A stretch of 64,000 bases of DNA from Chitinophaga lutea (GTDB lineage Bacteria; Bacteroidota; Bacteroidia; Chitinophagales; Chitinophagaceae), in contig NZ_RPDH01000001.1 of the NCBI RefSeq assembly GCF_003813775.1, positions 2,790,001 to 2,854,000 on the forward strand, read 5' to 3'. Within the stretch, counting starts at the first letter, position 1. Each line of letters begins with the position of its first letter. The translations under genes and the position numbers were made by a program. A model generated the notes under the pieces. The model made no database searches. It worked only from the letters and a program-made list of their open reading frames with translations, and had not been told where the DNA came from. Of the stretch, positions 33,529 to 41,982 are shown one piece after another.

Positions 33529-35488
33529 TATTTACCGTTGTGCCTGTGCCGGGCGTAGACTGGATATCCAGTTTCCCCTTCAGGTAATCAACACGTGCCT
33601 GAATATTCTGTAACCCCATGCTGTTTTCCGGGATGGGAGCGTTTGTGTCGAATCCTTTGCCGTCGTCTTCCACGGTGACAGACAGTTCATGGTCCCTTTG
33701 CAGGCATTGCACCAGGATGTTGCGCGCACCCGCATGCCTGACGGCATTGTTCACCAGTTCCTGCACCAGCCGGTAGATCATGATCTGGTGCGGCTGCGGC
33801 AGATCCGGTTGTATGCCGAAACCCTGGAACACAATATTGATACCATTTTGCGGAATAGCGGCGCAAAGATCTTTCAGCGCTGCCTCCAGCCCGAACCGCA
33901 GCAATGTTTCCGGCATCATGTTATGCGCAATGCGCCGTAGCTCCTGTGATGCGCCGTCGAGCTCCGCTACTATCCGGTGGAGGGCTTTCGCATCGCCGCC
34001 ACGTGCGGCCTCATCGGCGATGTCGGCCGTCTTCAGCCGGATGCTGGCCATGGTGCCGCCAAGGCCATCATGCAGGTCGCGGGCGAGCCTTTTGCGTTCC
34101 ATTTCCTGCCCTTCCAGCATCGCCGAAAAATTATCGAGGCGTTGCGCCTGCCTGATATTTTCCATTTCGCGGTAGTGCAGCTGCTCTTTTTGCCGTGCGG
34201 AACGATGCCTGTTCCGGTACACGATGAAAATGAGCAGCGCCGCCAGTACCGCTACCAGCAAGCCCGCCAGCAACAGAAAAATATACGCGCGGTTGCGCTG
34301 CAGGTTGAGCTGTTGTTGTTTGCTTTCATTTTCGAGCACCAGGATCTTCTTTTCCTGCTCGGTGGCCCGGTATTTCATCTCCAGCGAATGCAGGCGAACG
34401 TCGCTTTCTTCCTTTTTGAGGCTGTCGTTCAACTGCACATACTCCCGCAGGTACTGCAGCGCTGCCGCCGGATTGTTCATTTTTTCTTCCAGCCCGGAAA
34501 GGCGTTGCAGCCCGTGCAGTATGTTGTTCGCCCAGTTGATGCGGCGCGACAATGCGAGGTATTGTTCCATGATTTTTTTGGCGGACTGGTATCGCCCCTG
34601 TGCCGCGTACAGATCGTGCAGGGCATCGAGCGCGTTGGCGGTGTTCAGGGGGAAGGGATCCGGGCTTGCTTTTAAAGCATGCAGGTACGATTTTTCGGCG
34701 GCTGCGTATTGTTTTGTCCGGAAGAAATAGAGCCCCTGTGCGATGTCGAATTGTGCCAACATGGAGTGGTCAGTGGTGTCGAGATGTTGCCGCGCTTCGT
34801 CGAGGTGGCGACGCATGGCATCGAGGCTGTCGAGGTCGCTGGCGCACCAGGCCGCGGCGATCAGTGCGTCTGTCAGCTGAGGTGAAGGACGGTGACGGTG
34901 AAAGGCGATACCTTTAAGGAGGTAACCGTAAGCTTTGGTAAACTGTTCCCCGTTATAAAATTTTGCGCCCACGTTAAAATTGGCAACGGCCAGTGAAAGT
35001 GTATCTCTTGCCTGCTCCAGCATCGGGATTACGCTTAGGATCATTTCGAGTTCTTTTTCCGCCATTCCCCGCTGACCGTATATCCCGCCGAGGTTGCCCG
35101 TCAGTTTGGCCCTGATGGCCACGGCGGCGAGACTGGTATCGCCCGCAACAGTAGCGAGGCCGGCTTTGTATTGCGCTTCCGAAGAGTCGAGTTGGCTGTA
35201 TGCATAATATACCCTCCCGAAGTTGAAACGGGCTTTGGCGATGCCGATAGTGAAGCGTTGCGCCGTTTGCAAACGGAGGGCTTCTGCGGCCGCGCGGAAG
35301 GCCCCTGCGGAATCCGTCGGCCTTAATACATCCGATAACATCACCAGCAGGTTGCCCCTGGCGGTGTCGCTCTTTGTAACGGAAATAAGCTGCCGTAAAC
35401 TATCGGCTTTTCTGGACGAGGGTTGTGCCATGCCGGCATGGAACAATAGCAGCAGCAGCCATAACAAACACGGGCGCCTGAAATTCAT
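33479..35488 (-). CDS. TPR-containing sensor histidine kinase (HisKA_3 type)
   Basis: A 669-residue kinase with a signal sequence (MNFRRPCLLWLLLLLFHAGMAQ), about 360 residues of tetratricopeptide-type helices in the periplasm (for example AKEKSYLHAL-like repeats around 275-350), a coiled coil, one membrane segment near 403-424 (AYIFLLLAGLLVAVLAALLIFIVY) and a cytoplasmic HisKA_3 domain with RLARDLHDGLGGTMASIRLK, followed by a HATPase domain (QELVNNAVRHAGA, DDGKGFD, GLQNIQARV). This is the NarX/DesK class that partners with NarL-type regulators, matching the overlapping gene downstream. The signal is unknown. Confidence 0.92.
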   Translation of the reverse strand: MNFRRPCLLWLLLLLFHAGMAQPSSRKADSLRQLISVTKSDTARGNLLVMLSDVLRPTDSAGAFRAAAEALRLQTAQRFTIGIAKARFNFGRVYYAYSQLDSSEAQYKAGLATVAGDTSLAAVAIRAKLTGNLGGIYGQRGMAEKELEMILSVIPMLEQARDTLSLAVANFNVGAKFYNGEQFTKAYGYLLKGIAFHRHRPSPQLTDALIAAAWCASDLDSLDAMRRHLDEARQHLDTTDHSMLAQFDIAQGLYFFRTKQYAAAEKSYLHALKASPDPFPLNTANALDALHDLYAAQGRYQSAKKIMEQYLALSRRINWANNILHGLQRLSGLEEKMNNPAAALQYLREYVQLNDSLKKEESDVRLHSLEMKYRATEQEKKILVLENESKQQQLNLQRNRAYIFLLLAGLLVAVLAALLIFIVYRNRHRSARQKEQLHYREMENIRQAQRLDNFSAMLEGQEMERKRLARDLHDGLGGTMASIRLKTADIADEAARGGDAKALHRIVAELDGASQELRRIAHNMMPETLLRFGLEAALKDLCAAIPQNGINIVFQGFGIQPDLPQPHQIMIYRLVQELVNNAVRHAGARNILVQCLQRDHELSVTVEDDGKGFDTNAPIPENSMGLQNIQARVDYLKGKLDIQSTPGTGTTVNIEIDVQQTTPGIATDH

Positions 35489-35508
35489 AAGCGATGAATA
35501 TGTGGATT

Positions 35509-35691
35509 TTAAGGTAGGATATTCTTTTCAGGATGCAAAGAGAAGCTGGGAGGATTACCGGCTTTCCGCAAAAATGTCGCTCGATACGGAGGCCGGGAGA
35601 TCTCTAGTCTTTTTTCAAGATTGCCGGTATGGCCGATGTAATACTTGTTACTACCGAAGGAGTAGAGAATATACACATAAAAGATGCTCAT
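35509..35691 (-). pseudogene. GIY-YIG nuclease remnant
   Basis: From the ATG at 35691 the first 30 residues match a small GIY-YIG endonuclease (FYVYILYSFGSNKYYIGHTGNLEKRLE). After that the sequence (ISRPPYRATFLRKAG...) no longer fits the family and stops after 60 residues; intact members are about 80-100 residues and continue with a conserved Glu-containing half. I read this as a truncated or frameshifted copy. It lies between tRNA-Ala and the TPR kinase gene. A longer frame from 35790 runs through the tRNA and is not real. Confidence 0.6.
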
Positions 35692-35708
35692 TCTTGCAGG
35701 TTTAACAA

Positions 35709-35740
35709 ACAAAAAGCCCTTACCTGTGACGGTAAGGGCT
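35709..35740 (-). terminator. Terminator of tRNA-Ala
   Basis: Ten-base perfect arms AGCCCTTACC (35715-35724) and GGTAAGGGCT (35731-35740); on the minus strand a TTTTTG tail follows, just after the tRNA 3' end. Confidence 0.85.
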
Positions 35741-35748
35741 GAATTCTG

Positions 35749-35822
<74 letters not shown>

Positions 35823-35834
35823 TTGAATGGAGTG

Positions 35835-35842
35835 CAAATTTA
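35835..35842 (-). promoter_or_regulatory. -7 box for tRNA-Ala
   Basis: TAAATTTG on the minus strand, ending 13 bases before the tRNA 5' end. Confidence 0.65.
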
Positions 35843-35965
35843 GGCGCTTTTTTGAAAAAACAAAAAATAATTCTTCTGGTAGGAATAATTCCGGGAAGCG
35901 GCGGTGGCCAGCTGGCGCTGGGTTGCCTCCCGTCCACCGCTGTTCGGAACTATTTCGCGCCGGAA

Positions 35966-36319
35966 TTTGGCGGAATGAGTTTTTTGACCGTATATTTGTC
36001 TATCGTTTCAGTGGACTAATAGAAGTTACAACCCACTCTCCCCGTTATCTGAATATCCGCAAATCAGTTGTTAAAAAGCTTCGCCAGGCTGCGGGAGAAG
36101 CGTGCGCATGAATTACTTGGTGGTAAATTATCCGGCGCAATGTCATCCCGCCAGCTCTGGCACTACAATAAAATCTGATCCTGTTTAACCTGACGAGAAG
36201 AAGGCCGATGTGGCTGCCGATCCCGCGCCGGTTGTAATGCCTTCCGCAATACCGGAGATCGGGAGATAGTCTATATGGTTGATTTTCACGTCCGGGGAAT
36301 TCCCTCCCCGGGCTTTTTT
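35966..36319 (+). other. Orphan promoter-to-terminator interval, candidate small RNA or gene relic
   Basis: A good promoter (TTTG at 35966-35969, 21-base spacer, TATATTTG at 35991-35998) points right. A terminator follows at 36292-36319 (arms CCGGGGA and TCCCCGG, then six T). The roughly 310 bases between them contain only frames under 30 codons, such as one ending DEKKADVAADPAP...IGR near 36190-36268. The interval may encode a non-coding RNA or be the relic of a small gene. The flanks of the 35823-36358 gap hold no other gene. Confidence 0.4.
36292..36319 (+). terminator. Rho-independent terminator upstream of the 36359 regulator
   Basis: Arms CCGGGGA (36292-36298) and TCCCCGG (36305-36311) followed by GC and six T. 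It has no annotated gene in front of it on this strand. Confidence 0.7.
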
Positions 36320-36358
36320 ATCTAACAATTTCTGTATTTTGACGTTGCTATAAACGGT

Positions 36359-37036
36359 ATGAAGATCCTCATCATTGAAGACGAATCAGCGCTTGGTAAA
36401 AGTATCGCCGCCTACCTGGAAGCGGAAAGTTATACCTGCGAACTGGCGCCGGACAAAAAAACGGCACTGGATAAAATCGAGGCATTCGACTATGACTGCA
36501 TCCTGCTCGACATTTCCCTGCCCGACGGCAATGGCCTGCAGGTGCTGGAAGTGCTGAAAAAAAACCTCAAAACGGAAGGCGTCATCATTATTTCCGCCCG
36601 CGACGGCATCGACGACCGCATCCGGGGCCTTCAGCTGGGGGCAGACGATTATCTCACGAAACCTTTCCACTTCTCCGAACTGAGCGCGCGCATCGCCGCT
36701 GTTATCCGCCGCCGCCGCTTTGCTGGCAATCAGGTGCTGGAAGCCGAAGGCCTGCAGCTCGACCCGCAGGCCCGCACGGTGAAAGTGGAGCAAATACCGG
36801 TAGACCTCACCAAAAAGGAATACGATTTGCTGCTCTACCTGCTCACCAACCGCAACCGCGTGATCTCCAAACAGGCCATCGCGGAACATTTGTCGGGAGA
36901 CGGGGAGGGGCTGTTCGATAACTATGATTTTATCTACGCCCATATGAAGAACCTGAAGAAAAAACTGCTGCAGGCGGGCTGGACAGACCGTATCAAGGCG
37001 ATTTACGGGATGGGGTATAAAATGGAAGTTCCCTGA
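36359..37036 (+). CDS. OmpR-family response regulator (second system)
   Basis: A 225-residue regulator with a receiver domain (LIIEDESALGKSIAAYL; phospho-acceptor Asp in CILLDISLPDGNGL near residue 51; IISARDG; YLTKPFHFSEL with the conserved Lys) and a winged-helix DNA-binding domain (KKEYDLLLYLLTNRNRVISKQAIAEHLSG; MKNLKKKLLQAGWTDRIKAIYGMGYKM). It is clearly paralogous to the regulator at 16668. The kinase gene follows after a 333-base repeat-filled gap, and an HtrA protease gene with an 11-base-period direct repeat in its upstream region comes next, which makes it the likely target. Confidence 0.93.
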   Translation: MKILIIEDESALGKSIAAYLEAESYTCELAPDKKTALDKIEAFDYDCILLDISLPDGNGLQVLEVLKKNLKTEGVIIISARDGIDDRIRGLQLGADDYLTKPFHFSELSARIAAVIRRRRFAGNQVLEAEGLQLDPQARTVKVEQIPVDLTKKEYDLLLYLLTNRNRVISKQAIAEHLSGDGEGLFDNYDFIYAHMKNLKKKLLQAGWTDRIKAIYGMGYKMEVP

Positions 37037-37052
37037 TGGGGAGGATGAAACA

Positions 37053-37357
37053 ACATTCCAATGGAAGAAAGGAACTGATGGGGTATGAGCCCATGGGGCC
37101 CGCAGAACAAAAATGAACTGATGACATAACATTCCGTCAGCCCATCCCAAAAGACGGAATGAACTTGATGATACAGCGTTCTATCAGGCAACAAAAAAGA
37201 TAGAAAGAATCGACGAAATGACATTCCATCAAACCAATAAAAAGATGAAAAATACTGATGAGAACATTCCATCAGACTAAAAAAAAGGTAAAAAGTACCA
37301 GGGACATAACATCCCATCAGACCGCTAACAAAAACAAGAAGAACTAACATCCACCAG
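37053..37357 (+). repeat. Degenerate tandem repeat of about 45 bases between regulator and kinase genes
   Basis: Seven copies of a motif like ACATTCCATCAGAC begin near 37053, 37129, 37176, 37221, 37264, 37309 and 37347, the last six spaced 38-47 bases apart and separated by A-rich linkers. In several units the motif can pair with the following linker: CATTCCGTC with GACGGAATG, TTCTATC with GATAGAA. No reading frame on either strand looks coding. The array fills the gap between the response regulator and the histidine kinase. Confidence 0.7.
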
Positions 37358-37369
37358 ATAGCTAAAAAG

Positions 37370-38602
37370 ATGAAACTGCTGAATAAAACCGTGCGATATT
37401 ATTTCCTGCTGTCGGTCATTGTACTGCTGGTGGCGATTCCCGTGTTTTATTTCGTGTTGAAAAAAATAGTGATCGCTAACGTGGATGCGCGGCTGGTAGC
37501 CACCAAAACCCAGCTGATACCGCGTTTGCAGGTGATGGAATTCAAAAACGGCGAGCCCGTGCTGGGCAACGATATTACCCTCGAAAAGGCGGCGCCGAAC
37601 ACGGGCCGCGACTCCCTGTACACGGCGGATACCTACCGCCTGCTCACGTCGCACCTCGTTATCAACCGCGAAACCTACCGCCTCCGGATCAAATCATCCA
37701 TCGCCAACCACGAAAGGCTCATCACCAGCATCATCATTCTCCAGGTACTACTGCTCACATTCCTGCTGGCGGGTTTACTGCTCGTCAACCGGAGCCTTTC
37801 GCGCAAAGTGTGGGATCCTTTTTACAAAACCCTGCAGAAACTGCGCGCGTATAAGGTAGACGACCCGGGGCCGTTGCAGCTGGCGCCGTCTTCCATCAAC
37901 GAATTCGCCGAACTGAACACCGCCCTGGAGCAACTGGCGGAACGCAGCCGCCAGGCATATATCGCACAGAAGGAATTTGCTGAAAATGCCTCGCACGAAA
38001 TGCGCACGCCATTGGCCATCTTCCAGGGAAAACTGGAACTGCTGATGCAAACGGATCCGTTGTCGGAAGAACAGGCGGGCCTCATCACGGATCTGGCCAC
38101 GGCCAGCCAGCGTATGGCGCGCCTCAATAAAGGCCTCATCCTGCTCACCCGCATCCAGAACGGACAGTTCCCCGAAACGGAAAACGTATCCGTCCGCCGG
38201 ACCGCCGAAAACCTCCTCGAACAATACCAGCCGCAGCTACAGCAGAAAGAGCTGACGGTGCAGCGTGAATGGACAAACGACCTCTCGGTATCCGTCAATC
38301 CCACCCTCATGGAAGTACTCCTGGGGAACCTGCTGGCCAATGCTATCCGCCACAACATCCCCCGCGGCAACATCATCGTAAGGCTCGCCGCCGGCACCTT
38401 CACCGTGCAGAACACCGGCCAACCCTTCGCCTTGCCGGAAGAGCGCATTTTTCACCGTTTCAGCAAACAAAGCACCGATGCGGACAGCATGGGGCTGGGG
38501 CTGGAGATCGTGCGCAAAATCTGCGACCTGTACGGCTTCAGCATTACTTACCAGTACGCTCATCCGCTGCATACGTTCCGGGTGCAGATGCAGCAGGCGT
38601 GA
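37370..38602 (+). CDS. Two-component sensor histidine kinase (second system)
   Basis: A 410-residue kinase: TM1 near residues 10-30 (YYFLLSVIVLLVAIPVFYFVL), a short periplasmic part of about 85 residues, TM2 near 120-143 (IIILQVLLLTFLLAGLLLV), a linker, HisKA H-box ENASHEMRTPLAIF near 204-217, and HATPase with LLGNLLANAIRHN near 318-330 and LGLEIVRKICDLYGF near the end. It pairs with the regulator at 36359 and is paralogous to the kinase at 17377. It sits 308 bases before htrA, consistent with an envelope-stress system. Confidence 0.92.
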   Translation: MKLLNKTVRYYFLLSVIVLLVAIPVFYFVLKKIVIANVDARLVATKTQLIPRLQVMEFKNGEPVLGNDITLEKAAPNTGRDSLYTADTYRLLTSHLVINRETYRLRIKSSIANHERLITSIIILQVLLLTFLLAGLLLVNRSLSRKVWDPFYKTLQKLRAYKVDDPGPLQLAPSSINEFAELNTALEQLAERSRQAYIAQKEFAENASHEMRTPLAIFQGKLELLMQTDPLSEEQAGLITDLATASQRMARLNKGLILLTRIQNGQFPETENVSVRRTAENLLEQYQPQLQQKELTVQREWTNDLSVSVNPTLMEVLLGNLLANAIRHNIPRGNIIVRLAAGTFTVQNTGQPFALPEERIFHRFSKQSTDADSMGLGLEIVRKICDLYGFSITYQYAHPLHTFRVQMQQA

Positions 38603-38616
38603 ACTGCACATTCGCG

Positions 38617-38769
38617 TCACGCGTATTTAACCGGATAGTATCTATTACCCCCGACGCCTTGTTTTGAATTGTTCCCCTCTGTTACTGCAAGCACACTGCC
38701 ATTCGGATAACCTGTGCCAGACACAAAATCATATATCCCGGGTACTTTATTCTTTTCAATTGCCCCCAT
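38617..38769 (-). CDS. Possible 50-residue protein or gene remnant
   Basis: On the minus strand an ATG at 38769 opens a 50-codon frame ending in TGA at 38617. The peptide contains VPGIYDFVSGTGYP, GSVLAVTEGNN and a C-terminal NRYYPVKYA, which looks protein-like rather than random, and the frame stays open about 20 codons further upstream to a stop. I do not recognise a family. It may be a small gene, or the 3' end of a decayed larger one. It lies between the kinase and htrA genes, in otherwise gene-free DNA. Confidence 0.35.
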   Translation of the reverse strand: MGAIEKNKVPGIYDFVSGTGYPNGSVLAVTEGNNSKQGVGGNRYYPVKYA

Positions 38770-38861
38770 CCTGCATCTACCCCACAGAATGAGTTTCCAG
38801 CCCCGTAATGACGCCCCTTCCTCCTAATAAAACGTTAAATCCACCGTCCTCCTCCCGTTTA

Positions 38862-38880
38862 TTCAGAATCTGTTCAGAAT
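38862..38880 (+). promoter_or_regulatory. Candidate response-regulator operator upstream of htrA
   Basis: TTCAGAATCTGTTCAGAAT is two TTCAGAAT octamers 11 bases apart, 30 bases before the htrA start codon. It resembles the CTTCAAAATTGCTTCAAA sites of the paralogous system (shared form TTCARAAT..KSTTCARAA). Confidence 0.55.
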
Positions 38881-38910
38881 GCTCCGTCACTTTTACGGTA
38901 TCTAAAACAG

Positions 38911-40401
38911 ATGATTATGAATAAAAAGACAGTATTTGCCACTATCGCACTTGTAGGGGCAATCGTTGTCGGCGGATTCGCCCTGAGCGGTAAAACCGGC
39001 GACCTATATCATAAAATCACTACCGACGAAACCCAGCCCCTGATCCGTACCGCTTATTCCGGCCCCGTCAACAACCAGCCGGTAAGCTTTGAACAGGCTG
39101 CCGACGCGGCGGTGCCTTCCGTGGTACACATCCGCACCGTGGTAAAATCCCGCCAGGTTGCACAGCAGCAAAACCCCTTTGAAGGAATGGACGACGATAT
39201 TTTCCGCCACTTCTTCGGTGACGGGGGCGGCCGCCGCTTCCAGCAACCGGAACAGCGCGCCTCCGGCTCGGGTGTGATCATCAGCGGCGACGGGTACATC
39301 GTGACCAACAACCACGTGGTGAACGGCGCGTCCGATATCACGGTGACCCTTTCCAACCGAAAAAATTACAAAGCGGAAGTGGTGGGCACGGATCCCAATA
39401 CAGACCTGGCCCTGATCAAGGTAGACGGTAAAAACCTGCCCGTGATGCCCGTGGGCAACTCGGACGATGTGAAGCTGGGCCAGTGGGTGATGGCCATCGG
39501 TTATCCCCTCAACCTCGACGTGACGGTGACCCAGGGCATCATCAGCGCCAAATCGCGTAACATCGGCATCAACCGCCAGGCGGCGGCGCCCGTGGAATCT
39601 TTCCTGCAAACAGACGCAGCGGTGAACCCGGGCAGTAGCGGCGGCGCGCTGGTGAACACCAACGGTGAGCTGATCGGCATCAATGCCGCCATCGCTTCAC
39701 CCACCGGTTCCTACGCAGGCTATGCCTATGCCATCCCTTCCAACCTCATGAAAAAAGTGATCAACGATATCAAACAGTTCGGCAGCGTTCAGCGCGGTTA
39801 CCTCGGCATCAGCATGGCGCCGGAAAACCTCGACGATGCGCAGAAAAAAGAACTGGGCATTAAAGACGACGAGAAAGGGGTATTCGTGGCCGGCATCGAC
39901 CCCAGCGGCGCGGCTGCCGCGGCGGGCATCAAACAGGGCGACGTGATCACCCATATCAACGGCGCTCCCGTAGGCTCCGGCGCACAGCTGTCGGAACAGA
40001 TCGCACGCCAGAAGCCGGGCGACAAAGTGAAGCTCAGCTACCTCCGGAATGGCTCCGGCCAGGATGCGGAAGTAACGCTGAAAGGTAAAATGGGCGCCAT
40101 CGCCGGTGCCGCCAGCGCCACTGTCCAGTCGCTCGGCGCCGACTTCGCCACCCTGCCGGCCGGTGATGCCCGCGAAATGGGCATTGCAGGCGGTGTACAG
40201 GTGACCGACATCGGTGAAGGTGTACTGGCCGACCAGACGAACATGAAAAAAGGATTTGTGATCACGCGGGTGGGCGGTATGGCCGTTCGCAGCGTGGACG
40301 AACTGAAAGCGGCGTTGCAGCGCCTGAGCGGGAACTTCCAGATAGAAGGGATGTATCCGGGCAGCGACAAAGTATACTACTACGGTATTAACGACTATTG
40401 A
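38911..40401 (+). CDS. degP: HtrA/DegP-type periplasmic serine protease, two PDZ domains
   Basis: A 496-residue Do-like protease that degrades or refolds damaged envelope proteins. An N-terminal membrane anchor or signal (VFATIALVGAIVVGGFALSG) is followed by a trypsin-like domain with the triad His in GYIVTNNHVVNGA, Asp in DPNTDLALIKVD and Ser in VNPGSSGGALVN, then PDZ1 (about 290-385, RGYLGISMAPENL) and a shorter PDZ2 (about 400-490). The start may be Met3 (38917). A direct repeat with 11-base period in the upstream region and the two-component genes before it point to stress-induced control. Confidence 0.94.
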   Translation: MIMNKKTVFATIALVGAIVVGGFALSGKTGDLYHKITTDETQPLIRTAYSGPVNNQPVSFEQAADAAVPSVVHIRTVVKSRQVAQQQNPFEGMDDDIFRHFFGDGGGRRFQQPEQRASGSGVIISGDGYIVTNNHVVNGASDITVTLSNRKNYKAEVVGTDPNTDLALIKVDGKNLPVMPVGNSDDVKLGQWVMAIGYPLNLDVTVTQGIISAKSRNIGINRQAAAPVESFLQTDAAVNPGSSGGALVNTNGELIGINAAIASPTGSYAGYAYAIPSNLMKKVINDIKQFGSVQRGYLGISMAPENLDDAQKKELGIKDDEKGVFVAGIDPSGAAAAAGIKQGDVITHINGAPVGSGAQLSEQIARQKPGDKVKLSYLRNGSGQDAEVTLKGKMGAIAGAASATVQSLGADFATLPAGDAREMGIAGGVQVTDIGEGVLADQTNMKKGFVITRVGGMAVRSVDELKAALQRLSGNFQIEGMYPGSDKVYYYGINDY

Positions 40402-40438
40402 GAATTTAGTAACTAGGGGGTTAATTTTAAGTGTGAAC

Positions 40439-40471
40439 AGGCTTCTCCATATTGATGGGGAAGCCTTTTTT
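40439..40471. terminator. Terminator between htrA and the opposing REC gene
   Basis: Arms AGGCTTCTCC (40439-40448) and GGGGAAGCCT (40457-40466), one G-U pair, followed by a T-run on the plus side. Confidence 0.75.
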
Positions 40472-40886
40472 ATTGCTCCTTGAAAATGCCTTCGATCACT
40501 TCTTTCAGCTCCTTGGGCTGCAGGGGCTTCTTTAAAAGCCTTATCACCAGCGGGTTGGCGTTGGTGCGGGAGATATCCCCGAAGTCGAGCGACGACGACA
40601 CCATGATGATGTAACACTGGTTCTTGATCTTTTTAGGATAGGAGTCGAAAGACCGCAGGAATTCGAATCCGTCCATTTCCGGCATCTGGATGTCGAGCAG
40701 GATGACCGTGGGAGGGATGTGGGGCAGGGTGATGTTGCTCGATAGGAATTCGAGCGCTTTGTTGGCATTGCTGAATGCCAGGATCGTTCTGCTGATCTGC
40801 TGAATGGATATCAGCCGTTCATGCAGCAGCAGATCGATGTCGTTATCATCGATCAGTATGACGCGCAGATCAGGAATCGAATTCAT
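40470..40886 (-). CDS. Single-domain response regulator, last gene of the five-gene unit
   Basis: A 138-residue receiver-only protein: VILIDDNDIDLLLHERLI (acidic pocket), TVILLDIQMPEMDGFEFLRSF (phospho-acceptor Asp), YIIMVSSSLDFGD (switch Ser), IRLLKKPLQPKELKEVI (conserved Lys). The ATG at 40886 is chosen because upstream residues belong to the preceding gene's frame; it overlaps that gene by 17 bases, implying translational coupling. It lacks an output domain, so it probably acts as a phosphoryl carrier or protein-binding output for the kinases encoded just upstream. Confidence 0.9.
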   Translation of the reverse strand: MNSIPDLRVILIDDNDIDLLLHERLISIQQISRTILAFSNANKALEFLSSNITLPHIPPTVILLDIQMPEMDGFEFLRSFDSYPKKIKNQCYIIMVSSSLDFGDISRTNANPLVIRLLKKPLQPKELKEVIEGIFKEQ

Positions 40887-41967
40887 TTCTGTTCGGGATA
40901 GAGATTTCAAATTGAGTGCCCTCTCCGTACCTGGAGTCCACCCCAATGGTGCCTCCGATTTTGTTCAGCGCCTCTTTCACAATGTATAAACCAATACCGC
41001 TGCCGGGCTTGTTGTTGTTTTTCGAGCGGAAGAACATTTTAAAAATGTTGCTCAGGTGCTCGCTCAAAATACCGATACCATTGTCTTCTATCCTGATAGT
41101 GGCCTTATGCGGCTCTACTTTTACAGACAGGTTGACCTGCGGGCTCGATTCATCGGGCTTCTGATATTTAACGGCGTTGGATATGAGATTGTTCAGTATA
41201 ACGCTGATACGGAAAAAATCGCCCTTGAACGGTACGTGCTGATCGATTTTGACGTTGAACCGGATGGTGGTGTTCTGATGCTTGAAAGTGTCGATACAAT
41301 CATTGATCAGCGCGGCAAAATCGATTTTCTCGAACTCCAGGTCGAGGCGCGAATTGCGGTAATACTCAATTATCTTCTGTATGAAACTGTCGAGACGGGT
41401 GATGCACACTTCGATCATGCCCATGTACCCCTGCGGGTCGGTCATGCTGTTGTCGAGCCGGCTGAGGTTGATGATGCCCTGTACGCTCATCAGCGGCGCG
41501 CGGAGGTCGTGCGAAGTGGAATAGATGAAACGGTTGAGCTCGTCGTTGGTCTTTTCCAGCTCCAGCACCTTTTCTTTCAGCTGTTTGCGGGCCGAATAGA
41601 TCTCATAGGCGTTGTTGATGGTTTTGAACAGCTCATGCTCGTCCCATGGTTTTTTGATATAGGAAAAGATATGGCCCTTGTTGATGGCGTCGATGATATC
41701 TTCCACATCCGTATAACCCGTGAGGAGAATGCGGATGGGATCCGGCAGAATGTCTTTTATTTCATGGAAGAACTCAACGCCGGTGGTGGTCGGCATTTTC
41801 TGGTCGGCAATAATGATATGCACTTCGATGCCCTTCAGTACCTGCATTCCCTCCGCCGCCGAGTTGGCGGTATAGATCTCATAGCTGCGCCTGAAATTGG
41901 CGCGGAATGCATTGAGGTTATGTACTTCGTCGTCGATGTACAGGATCCTGATACGGTTATTTTTCAT
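40870..41967 (-). CDS. REC-histidine kinase (receiver domain fused to soluble kinase)
   Basis: A 365-residue cytoplasmic protein. An N-terminal receiver domain (RILYIDDEVHNLNAFRANF; HIIIADQKMPTTTGVEFF with the phospho-acceptor Asp; ILLTGYTD; SYIKKPWDEHEL) is joined by a coiled coil to a HisKA domain with IYSTSHDLRAPLMSVQGI and a HATPase domain (LNNLISNAVKYQ; IEDNGIGI; GSGIGLYIVKEAL). No membrane segment is present, so it would take its input from another kinase via the receiver domain. It lies 15 bases after the 7TM kinase gene and overlaps the REC gene, fitting a phosphorelay. Confidence 0.92.
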   Translation of the reverse strand: MKNNRIRILYIDDEVHNLNAFRANFRRSYEIYTANSAAEGMQVLKGIEVHIIIADQKMPTTTGVEFFHEIKDILPDPIRILLTGYTDVEDIIDAINKGHIFSYIKKPWDEHELFKTINNAYEIYSARKQLKEKVLELEKTNDELNRFIYSTSHDLRAPLMSVQGIINLSRLDNSMTDPQGYMGMIEVCITRLDSFIQKIIEYYRNSRLDLEFEKIDFAALINDCIDTFKHQNTTIRFNVKIDQHVPFKGDFFRISVILNNLISNAVKYQKPDESSPQVNLSVKVEPHKATIRIEDNGIGILSEHLSNIFKMFFRSKNNNKPGSGIGLYIVKEALNKIGGTIGVDSRYGEGTQFEISIPNRNEFDS

Positions 41968-41982
41968 GAAGGGTCTTGTTAA

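Noticed and set aside
37003..37350. 115-codon minus-strand frame through the tandem repeats
   Set aside because: Its Phe/Ser/Leu-rich sequence only reflects the repeated units and does not look like a folded protein or a real membrane protein.
37053..37357. Possible CRISPR array
   Set aside because: The units are imperfect, the intervening sequences are similar A-rich linkers rather than unique spacers, and no cas genes are near.
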